Shown here: in pieces, positions 11,173 to 21,939 of the stretch
Layout of the letters: each line of letters begins with the position of its first letter
Position numbering within the stretch: the first letter of the stretch is position 1
NCBI RefSeq assembly: GCF_029227915.1
Contig: NC_079882.1
Coordinates: 29,814,001 to 29,878,000, forward strand
Direction of reading: 5' to 3'
Length of the DNA stretch: 64,000 nucleotides
Origin: Hydractinia symbiolongicarpus
Lineage: Eukaryota; Cnidaria; Hydrozoa; Anthoathecata; Hydractiniidae
Position numbers and translations under genes: made by a program
Notes under the pieces: generated by a model
What the model was told of the DNA's origin: nothing
The model's database searches: none
Seen by the model: the letters and a program-made list of their open reading frames with translations, nothing else

Positions 11173-12839
11173 TTAAACAATGCCAAAGCCCGGCGAATTA
11201 ATAATATCTTCGGTAATGTTTCTAGAAAATTTTGACCCAGTATATCTTGGTACAACCGGAAAAGTGAGCTGATACTGACATGTCGAAACACTGATTCTTC
11301 CCTTTCCAGTTATATGATCAAAAAGAACTTTGATTTTTTCGTTATTAGGTACAACAGTAGAGCCTGTGAGAAACATCATAACTTCGCCTAGTGAAGGTTT
11401 TTTCTCTGATTTAGCATCCTCTTCTGTTTTTTCATTCTCGACATCAGATACGGTGAAAGTTTTAACAGTGATAGACTTACCGTGACCCAATTCATCGAGG
11501 AAGTTTTTCTAATTGTAAAAAATATCTTCCTCTAGGGCAGCTTTATCACTTTCGTTCGAATATGTTACATCAAAACAGGACTTGATAACCTCAGGATCAA
11601 CAAGATCTTGGTTGTAAGTGAATAACTTCATGGCTTCCAAAGGATGCTTTCTAAGCAGATCAAGAACACCAAAAGCTTCAAGTCCCTTTAAAAATTGCTG
11701 AATTTCCTCTAATTGCATAGATATTATGATGTGGTGAGCAACCTTTTGCAATAAATCAGTTTTGTCTGCTAGTTTCGGACATTGAAAGGAGACAATTCAG
11801 CATCTGAAAAAAACACCTCCATTTTTTGCATAACATCATTAAATACACATCTTCTTCTGATATTAAAAGTTACTTTACGTTTTTTCATGAACTTCGCTGA
11901 CAAAACATTCAACTCCTTCTCCAAGTTTAATTTTGGTGAATTACTAGATAAAGCTTTAATACGTTGTTCTCGAAAATTTTCGATAGATCTGTCAGTAATA
12001 TTTTCATTGGATGGTTCTTCGGATGTTGATCCACCTTCAGAGTCAAATGAATTCTTTTGACTATCTTTCTGCAATGACTGTTCAAACTCCTTATCTTGCT
12101 TACATCTGATGCAAAACCTGAAGTAAGTGCCCGAGCATGTGTCACAAATTTTTCTTTTCAAAGCAGGACCAGCAGCAGTAATAGGCTCAGAATCAGAGAG
12201 TGACATACAATCATCATTGTAATCATAATCAAAATAATTTTTAAGCTCTGGACCATTATCATTTAAACTAGTTCTCAAAACAAACCATGTTTTTGATGGA
12301 AACAAACCCCTTTCTTTAAGATAATCTGGAATACTGTCCCGTAAGTTGACTGTAGTACCGGTAACATCTTCCAGTTTTGCAGTCACTTCTAGTCGGTCTT
12401 CATTGAAACAGTTCTTTCCACACACACCAAAATAAACATCCAGACTTTTGGTCAATAAATGTTTGAAAGTTTGATTCTCCTGATTTAAAGCAATGAAACG
12501 GCTTCCTCCTCCCTCTGCTTGTTTCACATTTATCCAATTTCCTCCAACCTCTCTCATCCACCTTACTTGGATTCTAATATCCTTTTTATTTGTTGAAGCA
12601 TTGCCAGCAGCACGAACACTTTTTTTGGTTATCTTTGTCAACAAAGTGTTCAATCTGGTAGTGATGTTTCCATGTCTCTTCTGTTCGTTCTTGATATCAC
12701 TGGATTCTCCATTACAAGCTTGGTCTTGGTCTTGTTTTGACAAAATACTTCTTTCAATTTCTTCTTTCACCTCTTTCCTGACTTCTTCATTTTGAATTTG
12801 GAAAACAAACAGAACAACTTTGCTCTTACCCCGAGATAC
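11173..12839 (-). pseudogene. HECT-type ubiquitin ligase-like gene of the transposon, broken
   Basis: Read on the minus strand. An open segment from 12839 (after a TAG that doubles as an acceptor-like TTTAG) to 11769 holds a region with WMREVGGNW and GGGSRFI, then a small Cys-rich knuckle (CDTCSGTYFRFCIRC), then VTFNIRRRCVFNDVM, which usually leads into a HECT N-lobe. The conserved N-lobe expected after SPFN is missing: a shifted frame resumes at about 11785 with helices ending EEDIFYN. An in-frame TAG follows at 11509-11511. Beyond it the same frame gives a HECT C-lobe: FLTGSTVV, the catalytic-type Cys in STCQYQLTFP (codon 11278-11280) and a final GFGIV. So there is one internal deletion with a frameshift and one nonsense codon, while the active-site Cys remains. 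Similar ligase-like genes accompany such elements in other animals as far as I recall. The first exon, if any, lies above 12839. Confidence 0.7.
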
Positions 12840-12982
12840 CTAAATAAATCCTCCATAAATGGTATGGGAGGCGCTGTGGTGGAGTTCAACCTCGGTTCCA
12901 GGATACTGCAGATAAACTTCAGACCAAGGTCTGTAAAATAGCATAAATTTGATTTTCATAAGAAACTTTCTAACACAAATAT

Positions 12983-13061
12983 AAATTCTCGCGCACAGTT
13001 TCGAAATTCTCGCGCACAACAGTTAGAATTCTCGCGCAGTGTATAAAAAATTCTCGCACTG
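12983..13061 (-). repeat. right subterminal repeat array, core AATTCTCGC
   Basis: Four inverted-orientation copies of the left array's core, two of them inside the terminal repeat. The left end has eight, so the two ends are asymmetric. Confidence 0.85.
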
Positions 13062-13082
13062 TGACCCTTGTGGGCCATCGTA
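13023..13082 (-). repeat. right terminal inverted repeat (60 bp)
   Basis: Perfect inverse of the left end, followed by the GATAAC duplication at 13083-13088. Confidence 0.95.
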
Positions 13083-13874
13083 GATAACCTTTAAAAAATA
13101 AAAAATTGTTGCTGACAAAAGCGTTTTTTTATTATTGGAATTGATATAACGTTTCTCAATACGATGTACTCAAAAAATAATTTCCATATAATAATTTAAG
13201 TAAATGATGATCCAAAATAAATATGTGTTTATAAAAAATATGAACAAATTTGTTTTTTTAAACGCGATTGTTACCTTAGCAACTAATTGAATTAATGCTA
13301 ATTCAATTAGCTAAATCTGATTAAAAAAATAAAAAATATTAAAAAAATTTAAGTATCACAAAGAAAACAATTTTGCTACTTTCATGATTATAATGTAAAC
13401 CCGAGAGTTTTCTCTTACCTCTTGAATGATAATTCTGTTATTTCTTATTCTTGCAATGTCACGCAGATTGTGCCTAGCACTTTAGGTATGGTTTGATCAA
13501 TTTGCAAATTAAGTAGATCGGTAATAAACTTAGCTAACTATATAGCTAGTTATATGTCGAATAAGAATTGGTATTGCTATCGCGTACACAAGAGTTATCT
13601 GATTCACTTTAAAATAATTTAATTAATGTCAACTCGTCATTAATCAACACAAGGAAAGGATATTCTAATGAAATAGTAATTAACCAACTAACTTGTTTAC
13701 CCTATTTTGTTTACAAAAACAAATTCATTTAACATACCACACCTCATACTGAAAACAGGTATCGACGTATTTAACCCCATTAATTTGAAATCTTTACATT
13801 GAAAATCGGATTCAACTATTCTATATTTTATTTAAAAAATGGAGCAAAGAAGATTCTTAAAGGAGCTACGGAAC

Positions 13875-13924
13875 GGCTGTTGGTTTTCGACTTTAGTGAC
13901 TTACACGAAAGTCGAGCTGATGGC
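13875..13924 (+). repeat. about 50-bp dispersed hairpin repeat, copy A
   Basis: Shares about 48 of 50 bases with copy B (46709) and a more diverged version with copy C (29679, minus). The core GACTTT...AAAGTC can pair around a 13-base loop AGTGACTTACACG. An open frame crosses it but does not continue in the other copies, so it is not treated as coding. Confidence 0.75.
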
Positions 13925-14614
13925 GGTGAAAAACAAAACTGGCTATTTTTCCGACATATATGTAATTTACAGACTCAAACATATAGATATCTCTAGAATT
14001 TTTATCTCCTCCAGCCTTGTCATGTTTTCATCCAGAATAAATCTCACTGAAATATTTCTTTATAATATACTCTTTGAAAAGAAATATTGAACCAACGAGC
14101 AAAATGCGCTGGTCTATTCATTGCGCAAAACACGTTAGCCGGATTATTAATATGTGCGCGGGATATACGGAATGTGAGCATTTTAACCGGTTCGTAGCCC
14201 CTTTTAATGTGAGTATTTTGATAGTTCTTTGATCGATAATTCAGACTTCCGTTAGGTTAACCTTCTTTACGTACTGTTTATTCTTCCATGGTGAAACACC
14301 ACACAATACTAGGCATTGAACAAAAGTCTGAAGGAAGAAATCTTAGCGGAATTTAATTTTGCGAATAGGGGAAAACTTCGCCAAACTGAATCGCTAAAAT
14401 AATTCTCTCCTTAAGGTTTAGTCTGACACACTGAAGGTTTTCAGAACAAAATTTCTATAGCATGTGTATATATTGAAGCCTAAAAGCCTAACTGTAAAAT
14501 AACGGATTGACATGACAAAACATTAACAATTGATTAATTACTACCCCAAAATTATTCCATGTAAAGACTTTGTCAAGGTTGTTCTTTGTGTAAACCATAT
14601 TTGAGCAGCGGAGA

Positions 14615-14872
14615 TTATTTCTGGTAGCCTTGTGGTAGAGCGTTCGGTTCTAGTGAGGAAAGTTTTGGGATCAAACATCGGCCGAGTCATGCAAGAGAAT
14701 ATTCTTTCTGCTTAGCGTTCAGCATGAGAATAGGATTGTTATTTTAAGATGTTGTCCAGTTGAGCGATCGCTGTGATTGCAAGACTTTCGTAGCTTTAAT
14801 GGGAAATGACCCTCGTTGATAGCAGTACCAATAGAAACGGAAGAGGCTAACCTTGGTAAACAATTTCAATAA
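14615..14872 (+). mobile_element. tRNA-derived SINE
   Basis: The head resembles a tRNA: TAGCCTTGTGG at 14625-14635 (A-box-like) followed by TAGAGCG, and a degenerate B-box GGATCAAACAT at 14668-14678, then a body of about 190 bp. No clear tail or target duplication was found. The B-box has decayed, so the copy is old. Confidence 0.55.
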
Positions 14873-14895
14873 TCTATATTATAATACCCGTGCAA
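14873..14895 (+). mobile_element. possible Helitron 5' tip
   Basis: TCTATATTATAATACCCG abuts the SINE end and resembles the word at 28679. Helitrons start with TC and many animal copies have a tip of this sort. No 3' hairpin with CTRR was linked to it, so this is weak. Confidence 0.25.
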
Positions 14896-15709
14896 TATAA
14901 AAATAATAATAAAATAATAAAATTCTCTATTTCAGCAGTTACTTTAAGTGTGTCAGAAAAAACTTTAAAGAAAGAACAGTTCCTAAGATATTGGGATTTA
15001 AAAATAAAGAAAGTAACCTAGCTACCATTTTAAGCCTGCAACATGTAGGACATAAATCTAGCTCATTTCTGAATGATTTATCAGGTATTGACCCGTGATA
15101 CATACATTTTGACGAAGAAAAAGATCTAATAGATGTAATTCTTATTATTAAAACCCGTGATATTTTAGGTAGTAGAAAAATATGTTGCTGTTCCTAATGC
15201 TTACAATTTTTAAATCAAGCTTGCATAAGCGTGAACATGTTTACAAATTCTTCAAACATATTTCTTTATTCACACCTATTTTCATTATATATTTTCATTA
15301 TTGGAAAAAGGAACTTATAAAATATTTAGAATTGATATTCAAAAAAACAACACACAAAAAAACAACAACAACAAATGTCTGCTTTTTTGGACGCCATCTT
15401 GTTAATTTTAAAATTTAGTTTTCATACAATTTTTCAGTAAGATGTTATTCCCTCGTTACTTTCTGTATGTTGTACAATCTGCTACACGAACTCGAAACAA
15501 TTGAATCCACATTTCGAGAGATTTGATACTGTAAAGGCCGTTTCACATTACAGCAATATATAGAAAAATATTGACAGCAATATATTTATGAATAATGATA
15601 TCAATTGAAAATTATTGAATTCATTATATTGGAAAATATTTCGAATTATTGCAAATTGTCTCTTTAAATGTCTCTTTAAATGTCCATTTAAATTTTGTTG
15701 TAATTCAAA

Positions 15710-15931
15710 ATGTCTGAGGAACAGAGAAAAGCGGTTGCTGCGATTATTATTGCTACAACTTTACTTCCGACAAACTTTTCCAAACCTAAGGTTACGCGTA
15801 GAATTTGGGTGAAGGAGTAGATGAGAAAACGAAAATCGATCGGTGTTTACGATAACTTAGTGCAAGAACTACGTTTGTATGACGAAGAGAGTTTCCGCAA
15901 ATACCTGCGAATGAGCCCAGACATATATGAG
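15710..15931 (+). pseudogene. Harbinger transposase N-terminal exon with nonsense codon
   Basis: ATG at 15710. The frame encodes an N-terminal block ending KVTRRIWVKE, then TAG at 15818-15820, then RKRKSIGVYDNLVQELR and SFRKYLRMSPDIYE before a GT donor at 15932. The pattern RRxWV...G.Y..LV.ELR...F..YLRMSP is that of HARBI1-like proteins. The TAG stands where the family normally has Trp, so a single G-to-A change explains it. The DDE catalytic domain was not found downstream. Confidence 0.7.
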
Positions 15932-16779
15932 GTGAATATAATTTTTAACTTGATATTCATGTGAAATAATTCTGAGTTTGATCTAAAACAATACGGGGCA
16001 AGCTCGACCCCAGCACCAGAAAGCGCAGCGCCGTTGAGAAGCAAATAGTCCTGGGGACGAGGTTGAATACGGGGCTGAGTGAAGGTTGAAGTTGCTGTGG
16101 CACGCTCTGACCGAATATTTGTGTGTTTTGGCTCAAGATTGACGAGGTTGGTTTTGGTGAGCTCTGAGTGAAGACATGTGCGGCATGTTGCTGTTGCGTC
16201 GTAGCTTGAGGAAATAGTATTTGACTAGTCGATTAGGCCCGTGGAAAAATCCACTTAGGCAGAAAAACAATTGAAAAGTTCTGTCATTTGAATTTTGATG
16301 ACATCAGCAAATATTTCAGTATATTGAATATGCCTTTTACTAAAAAAAATAATCTGAAAATGCATAAAAAGAAAGTATATAAGTCATAATTTAACAAAAA
16401 AGTTCTTAAAATCTAACACAAAATATCAAATGTCAAATCGCATGAAATCCTCCCAACAAAACTTCAGACAAAATATGAAAAACAACGGCGTGCAAGGTGT
16501 AAAATCTAGTTAGTAGAAAGTTACAACATTGACAGTCACAACCCAGACAGTTACGACAACAATAATAATAATGTCAGAAATAACACATATCTCAAATATG
16601 TATACATCTACGTGTTTATGTTGAAAACCTTCAATATTTTAATCTAAAGTGTCGAAAAGAAAGGCTTGCAACAGTAAGCACAGATCTATGAAATAAGTTC
16701 TTTACGCATTTTAAACAATATCAAAAAGCCAAACTTAAACAAACACAAAACACCTAAAAACAAAAAGTTAAACTTTGAA

Positions 16780-17960
16780 AAATCATTTATTCGGTTGCAT
16801 ACCATCCTCTCCCGCAAAAATATGCACAAAATGTAAAAATTAACCGGTTAACAAAACAATTTTCTGTCTAATGATCCGTACTGACTTTACCAAACATTTT
16901 AACCTGAAATGTCGAAAAAGCAATATGCAAGGAGTAAATTTCAAATCAACAAAAATCATTATTTTGAAAACATTGTATATATATATGGTCCTTCCTCACA
17001 AAAGTTTACAATAAATGTAGAACACAAAGGTTTATGAGGAGCAAATCAAAATATGAACAAAAATCAGTTCAATTGGCATGTTCTATATTGTCTTCAGCCA
17101 TAAAATCTTCCACAAAATTGATATGAAACCCATCAAATTCAACTCAGAAAAAGCAGTCATTTAAGTGCATACAAAAATACAACTTGTAGAATATCAAATT
17201 ATTATTTTTAGTATATATAATTGCATATGGTCCTCCCTCACAACAGTTAAATTTTTGCACTAAATTTGCAACACAAAATACAAATTCTAAATAATTCCTA
17301 TGGTTTTCCTCAAAAGTTTAATCAAAATATAAAAGATGAGAGGTGAACGACAAAATCAAAGTTTGCAGAATTTAATTATTTTGGTATATATATGTCTATT
17401 GATATCTGCCCTTTATAACAATATTTCAATCCAAAATGTGAAAAAGAAAAACAGTTTGCAACAAAATCAGTTATTCTGATGATATTGCATACACTTTTTC
17501 TCCACAAAAGTGTAAAAAAAGAATGGTTGTAGGAAATACTTCTGATTCAACAAAAATCAGTATTTGCATCTTGTACTCATTAAATATTACCCAAAATTTC
17601 AAAAAACTGTGATTTGGAACGCATCAAATTTATAAATAGAGAGGGATCAGTCATTTCGGTATGTTGTACAGAGTCCTGCCCGGTAAGAATTTATACAAAA
17701 TATAAAAAAAACACAAGTTTTTTCGGTGTTGTACTCCCTCAAAAAAGTTGAAACTTTTCTTAATTTAGACAAAATGCCATAAAGAAAAACATTTTAGTCA
17801 GAACATCTAGAACAACAAAAATCACTACACTTAAGGTACCAGAATTACTACATGCTAAATAAAAATCGTTTCGTCATATTGCATGTAACTGATGTATATA
17901 TATAAGTTTAGTTACACAAAATGTGAAAAATACATTATTTGCATACACAAATTGTGAAAA
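16780..17960 (+). repeat. degenerate tandem array inside the Harbinger element
   Basis: Roughly eight to ten loosely alike units of about 110-150 bp, each built from words such as AAAATCAGTCATTT, a TATATATATGGTCC-like stretch, CCTCACAAAAGTTT and ACAAAATGTAAAAA. Units are too diverged to give firm borders. No coding potential. Confidence 0.5.
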
Positions 17961-18186
17961 ATACATTATTTGCTTAAAAACAGTCCTTAAACTCTTCTTA
18001 AATATTATGTAATACTTTTTTAAAAGTTGTTGTGGCTTGTTAATTTAAGCTTAAAATGTCAATTAAAATAAGTTACAGTCACATTCTTAGCAAAGACCAC
18101 TAAGATTAGCTTACATGTAAAAAGCAACATAAAACTGAAGCTAACATAAGGTAGCTACAGCAGCTAATAGCTGGTCACTTAAATAT

Positions 18187-18537
18187 AGATAGATAGATAG
18201 ATGTGCATATTTTACATGGCTAGCCTCACAAATATCGAGGGATATACCCTGTCTATTATTTCCAGGAGGGGCCATGGCTTAGATGGAGAGTCCTAGAGTA
18301 TTTAATGCTCATTGTGAGCTACGCAGACCCAATTAGGACCCGCGCTCTACTAGACAACTCCCGGCAACATCCAACGGCCCACATAGTGTGCCATCTCCCC
18401 AATTTCCCTCACATGGCTTGGGTTAACCCGGGGCTATGGTAACATTCACTCGCCCATGTTGAATCGCCGTCAAGAGGAATCGAACCCCGGTCGCCCGCAC
18501 AGAGTACGAGAGCTATAACCACTAATCTACGGCGCCA
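18187..18537 (-). mobile_element. tRNA-derived SINE, copy 1
   Basis: About 350 bp, head on the right. On the minus strand it starts TGGCGCCGTAGATTAGTGG; the A-box-like word is at 18519-18529 and a perfect Pol III B-box GGTTCGATTCC at 18476-18486. It ends in an (ATCT)n tail. The second copy at 62549-62899 differs at only about ten to twelve positions. No convincing target duplication could be read. It lies inside the Harbinger element, so it arrived later. Confidence 0.85.
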
Positions 18538-20428
18538 CTATATATAAACTGGAGACTTAGCTAGGTATAAAGAACATGGCTACATATTTATAAATTCCTA
18601 GCTACCTAGCTAGTTGTTGTTGGTGTGGTTGATGCTAGCTAACAAACATGTCTCGCATCAATAATATCATCAAAACTTTAAAAAACATAAACAAACCTTA
18701 CAGAAACCTTTCTATACTTCATTTATATACCATGCCCCTTTTTAAATGCTTTTGTAAAGATTTATTTTGAAGGCAAGAGAAGACAAATGCTTAAAAATGA
18801 CAGCCATCTTTTTTGCAAACACAATTTCCGTTACTTTGTGCTAGAACTTCATTTAACAAACCACACAAAACTCGCGGCTTTTCACGACAAAGAAGACATA
18901 TTTTTTTCGGCAACATCAAAGATCTTTTCGGTAACATCAAAGGAAAATGAACACATCAACTTTGCCTGTCACAGAGACACGGAACTGGCGTATTATTATA
19001 TAGATCATTCGTAGCAAAATCGTGTGGCTGACTTTCAAAATAATAAATGTTATTTTGCTCCATCTTTTATCTTCGATCGTATGTTTCATTTACTGTTTAT
19101 TTCAGACAGACAAATTTCGAATACTTTGCTGATTCGATTTTTCTATTGTTCGGAGAACAATTGAGTCTTCTCACAACAAAAGAATTTCCCTTGCAATATT
19201 TTTTAATTCAAACCGTGTTTGAATTAAAAAGTCTTGACAAGTATTGAAAGCGATTGCGTAATGTTTTTTCGAACGTGTCTCAAAAGTTGGTTTCACATTA
19301 TGTCAATTAATTGAGGCAATATTTTTCAATAGTTATCAATAATTTCCAATATATTGGATTCAATATATTTCTGTAATGTGAAACGGCCTTAATGGTTTAG
19401 ACACACATGCAATATATTCATTATTTCTCAAAAGTTTTATTTTTTTAAAAAAAATATTTGTTGGACATAAAAGCAAATTGAATTGTCCATAAGATTAAAA
19501 ATAAATTTATTTTTTTTTCTCCAGATAGCCATAAATCTTTATTTTTGTTTTTCACTATAACGTCCGAAACGCAGATGGAACACAATAAAGAAATTTCTCA
19601 CAAATTTGCTTTAACACTACATTTTATGGCATAACATTTAGGTTGAATATTTTACACCGTGATTTAAAAGAGCATTCCTAATTTCTCTTTACTGGTCTCA
19701 AACTTACGATTTATCTATCTGGTTTATTTTAATTTAGAGAAATGATTTTAATGTTTTTTGCACACGTGCCAAAAATAATATACTCTTAAGTTTCAAGTCA
19801 TCATCTCAATTTTTACTGAAGTTATAGGACTTTTAACTTAAACGAAAAGCACGGTTTTTCATTTCACTGACATCACAGTTTTCATATCGCTAACGAAACT
19901 TTGTTTTGGAAAAATTTTGTACAGTTGTGATATGTTTGCCACCTTGTAGTATTATTAAAAGTCTTCATGATGTACCCAGCGGTAAGCCATACAATACTTT
20001 ACTCCTGACAGATGTAATCCTGATCAGGATTGCACTGTAACACTACGTCTAGCATAAATCAAGAATGAACATTGTCTGTGCAAACATTCCAAATTGTCGA
20101 TTGGCAAAAATTTATCCAGTAAGCTTTTTTAAGTCTTGTTTAAGATTTCAAATTGTCGAAGCTCGGAAAATATGGTTGTATTAAAAAAATAATCCAATAA
20201 CGACGTTCACTGGAAATAATTTTACTACTTTTCTATCATTATATAAGCCACTTTATCTGTAAAAACACAATGCCGCGAAAGTTTTCTTCATGAAGATTTC
20301 TCAATCTTCTGGATTCCCAAAGTTTTTCCAAAAAGATTGTGAGCTTTTAAACTCGCAAAAGTTTCTTTTATTGTAGTTTCTCCGATTAAAGTACAACCTT
20401 TTTTGTAAGAAACTTCTCTATATGTGAA

Positions 20429-20515
20429 TTTTGTTGGTGTGTAACCATTTTGTTGGTGTGTGCAACCATTGTGTTAGTGTGTGCAACCATTTTGTTGGTG
20501 TGTGCAACCATTTTG
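20429..20515 (+). repeat. minisatellite, about 25-bp unit, four copies
   Basis: Unit TTTTGTTGGTGTGTGCAACC with small changes, four times in a row. Confidence 0.85.
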
Positions 20516-21211
20516 TACATACCAACAAAATAGTACAAAGATAAAGCAACCTAGTGAACAATAAAACCTCCTGCAGATGATTTCAAGTATGCGTAGCTAT
20601 AGAAACTGCGATGTACTATCACTCTCAAGTTTTGACTTTTGACCCAGCTAAATCTCCGCCTCGCCTATCATAGGACTCTAGCTGGCTCTTTAGCTGGATA
20701 TATAAAACAAATGTAATTTATAAACTTGACTCGTCTATTTAGTAGTAATAACAGCTACAGGGGCGTAGCCAGAAAAAAATTAACCTTAGATAAGAACCAA
20801 CTGGGGGTTTTTACGCCCTTTAAGCACGGAAACGCCATAAAACCGACTCTCTGACATACACGATAGACGTTAAGTATTCTGAACAATTGATCGAAAAAGG
20901 GGAATAAATGGCAACACAAAATACATTAAAATCTTTACCATCCAGGTTGTAATCAAATCAGCAACAAGAAGCCCTAGGGGCTCTAAGAATTTCCGCTCGC
21001 TACCAAAATATTTGATGAGAACCTGCTAATTTGTTGTGTCATGCCAAATCATGACAAACATTCGAAGAGGTTTGGTGCATGAAGCTCTGAAGATAAAGCA
21101 CACAAGTGACATTATATATTACAACAAACGCAAACAAAACGAAACGTGTCATAATAAACTCACATTTTAAAAGAAATTGCTGACAAAAAAATACAGCCTA
21201 TCATTTATGGT

Positions 21212-21732
21212 TGAAAACGGCATTTAGTTGACAAAAAATCAAAATTTTGATGTGACCATCATTTTCAGCATACTTTTTTTATTAACTGTGCCAATTTTTG
21301 TCAAAAATAAAGTAGTTTTAATTTTTGGACAAATTTTGGCCTGAAATGACATTTAGGTGACAAAAAATCACATTTTTCTATAATCATCATTTTCAGCATA
21401 CTTTATTTGTTAACTGTGCCAAATTTGGTCAAAAATGAAGTGGTTTAAATTTTTGGACCAATTTTGGCCTATAATGGCATTTAGGTGACAAAAATCAAAA
21501 TTTTGATGTCACCATTATGTTCAGCATACTTTTTTTGTTAAGTTTGCCAATTTTTGTTAAAAATGAAGTAGTTTTAATTTTTGGACCAATTTTGGCCTAA
21601 AATGACATTTAAGGCGGCAAAAAATCAAAATTTTGATCTCACCACCATGTTCAGCATACTTTTTTTGTTAACTGTGCCAAATTTTGTCAAAAACAAATAC
21701 CAATTTTGGCCTGAAACGTCATTTAGATGACT
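21212..21732 (+). repeat. tandem repeat, about 128-bp unit, four copies
   Basis: Unit starts at 21212, 21341, 21469, 21597 and a partial at 21711. Shared words include CATTTAGGTGACAAAAAATC, TTCAGCATACTTTTTTTGTT and GGACCAATTTTGGCC. The fourth unit has a deletion near its end. Stops in all frames. Confidence 0.9.
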
Positions 21733-21908
21733 TCCCAGTACTTTGGGAGCTTGGGTACGTAAGTTTAAATCTGTGACGTTGCAATTGACCATTTGGGACA
21801 GGGTTAGTTAGTTAGTCATTTATCTATCCTCCTCTCAGAGGAACGTGAAATCCCAGGGTCGATTTTTTCTCAAAAAATGCTCCGAAAGAAAAAAACGACG
21901 GTTTTAAA

Positions 21909-21939
21909 GAATTTCCTACGCCTTCGGGCGCGGAAATTC
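21909..21939. repeat. short hairpin with TTCG tetraloop
   Basis: GAATTTCC (21909-21916) pairs with GGAAATTC (21932-21939). Inside, CGCC and GGCG pair around TTCG, with a small bulge between the two stems. It lies in GC-poor DNA, so the design stands out. It could be part of a dispersed repeat. Confidence 0.6.

Larger units (their letters stand above)
9109..13082 (+). mobile_element. complete DNA transposon, integrase-type DDE, IS3EU-like
   Basis: A 3,974-bp element bounded by a perfect 60-bp terminal inverted repeat (9109-9168 and 13023-13082) that starts TACGATGGCCCACAAGG. It is flanked by the 6-bp target duplication GATAAC (9103-9108 and 13083-13088). It carries a transposase with a retroviral-integrase-like catalytic core on the plus strand and, converging on it, a HECT-type ubiquitin ligase-like gene on the minus strand. 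Arrays of GCGAGAATT-type subterminal repeats lie inside both ends. A 6-bp duplication, termini beginning TAY and an IS3/retroviral-like core fit the eukaryotic IS3EU superfamily as I recall it; that name is inference. Identical termini suggest recent movement. Confidence 0.9.
13089..15531. other. intergenic stretch between two transposons
   Basis: AT-rich, no supportable gene. It holds a dispersed hairpin repeat (13875), a SINE (about 14615-14872) and a Helitron-like tip (14873). Confidence 0.5.
15535..19389 (+). mobile_element. PIF/Harbinger-type DNA transposon, decayed
   Basis: A 3,855-bp element with inverted ends starting AGGCCGTTTCACATTACAG (26 of the first 27 bases match between ends) and the 3-bp target duplication TAA (15532-15534 and 19390-19392), as expected of PIF/Harbinger. 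Further AATATAT words follow each end. Inside are a Harbinger-like transposase first exon with a nonsense codon, a long degenerate tandem array and a SINE inserted at 18187-18537. No catalytic exon is recognisable, so the element cannot move on its own. Confidence 0.8.

Noticed and set aside
13908-13935. Hammerhead ribozyme core in the hairpin repeat (CTGATG...GAAA)
   Set aside because: The required CUGANGA box is not met (CTGATGGC), copies B and C lose it, and the flanking helices do not form.
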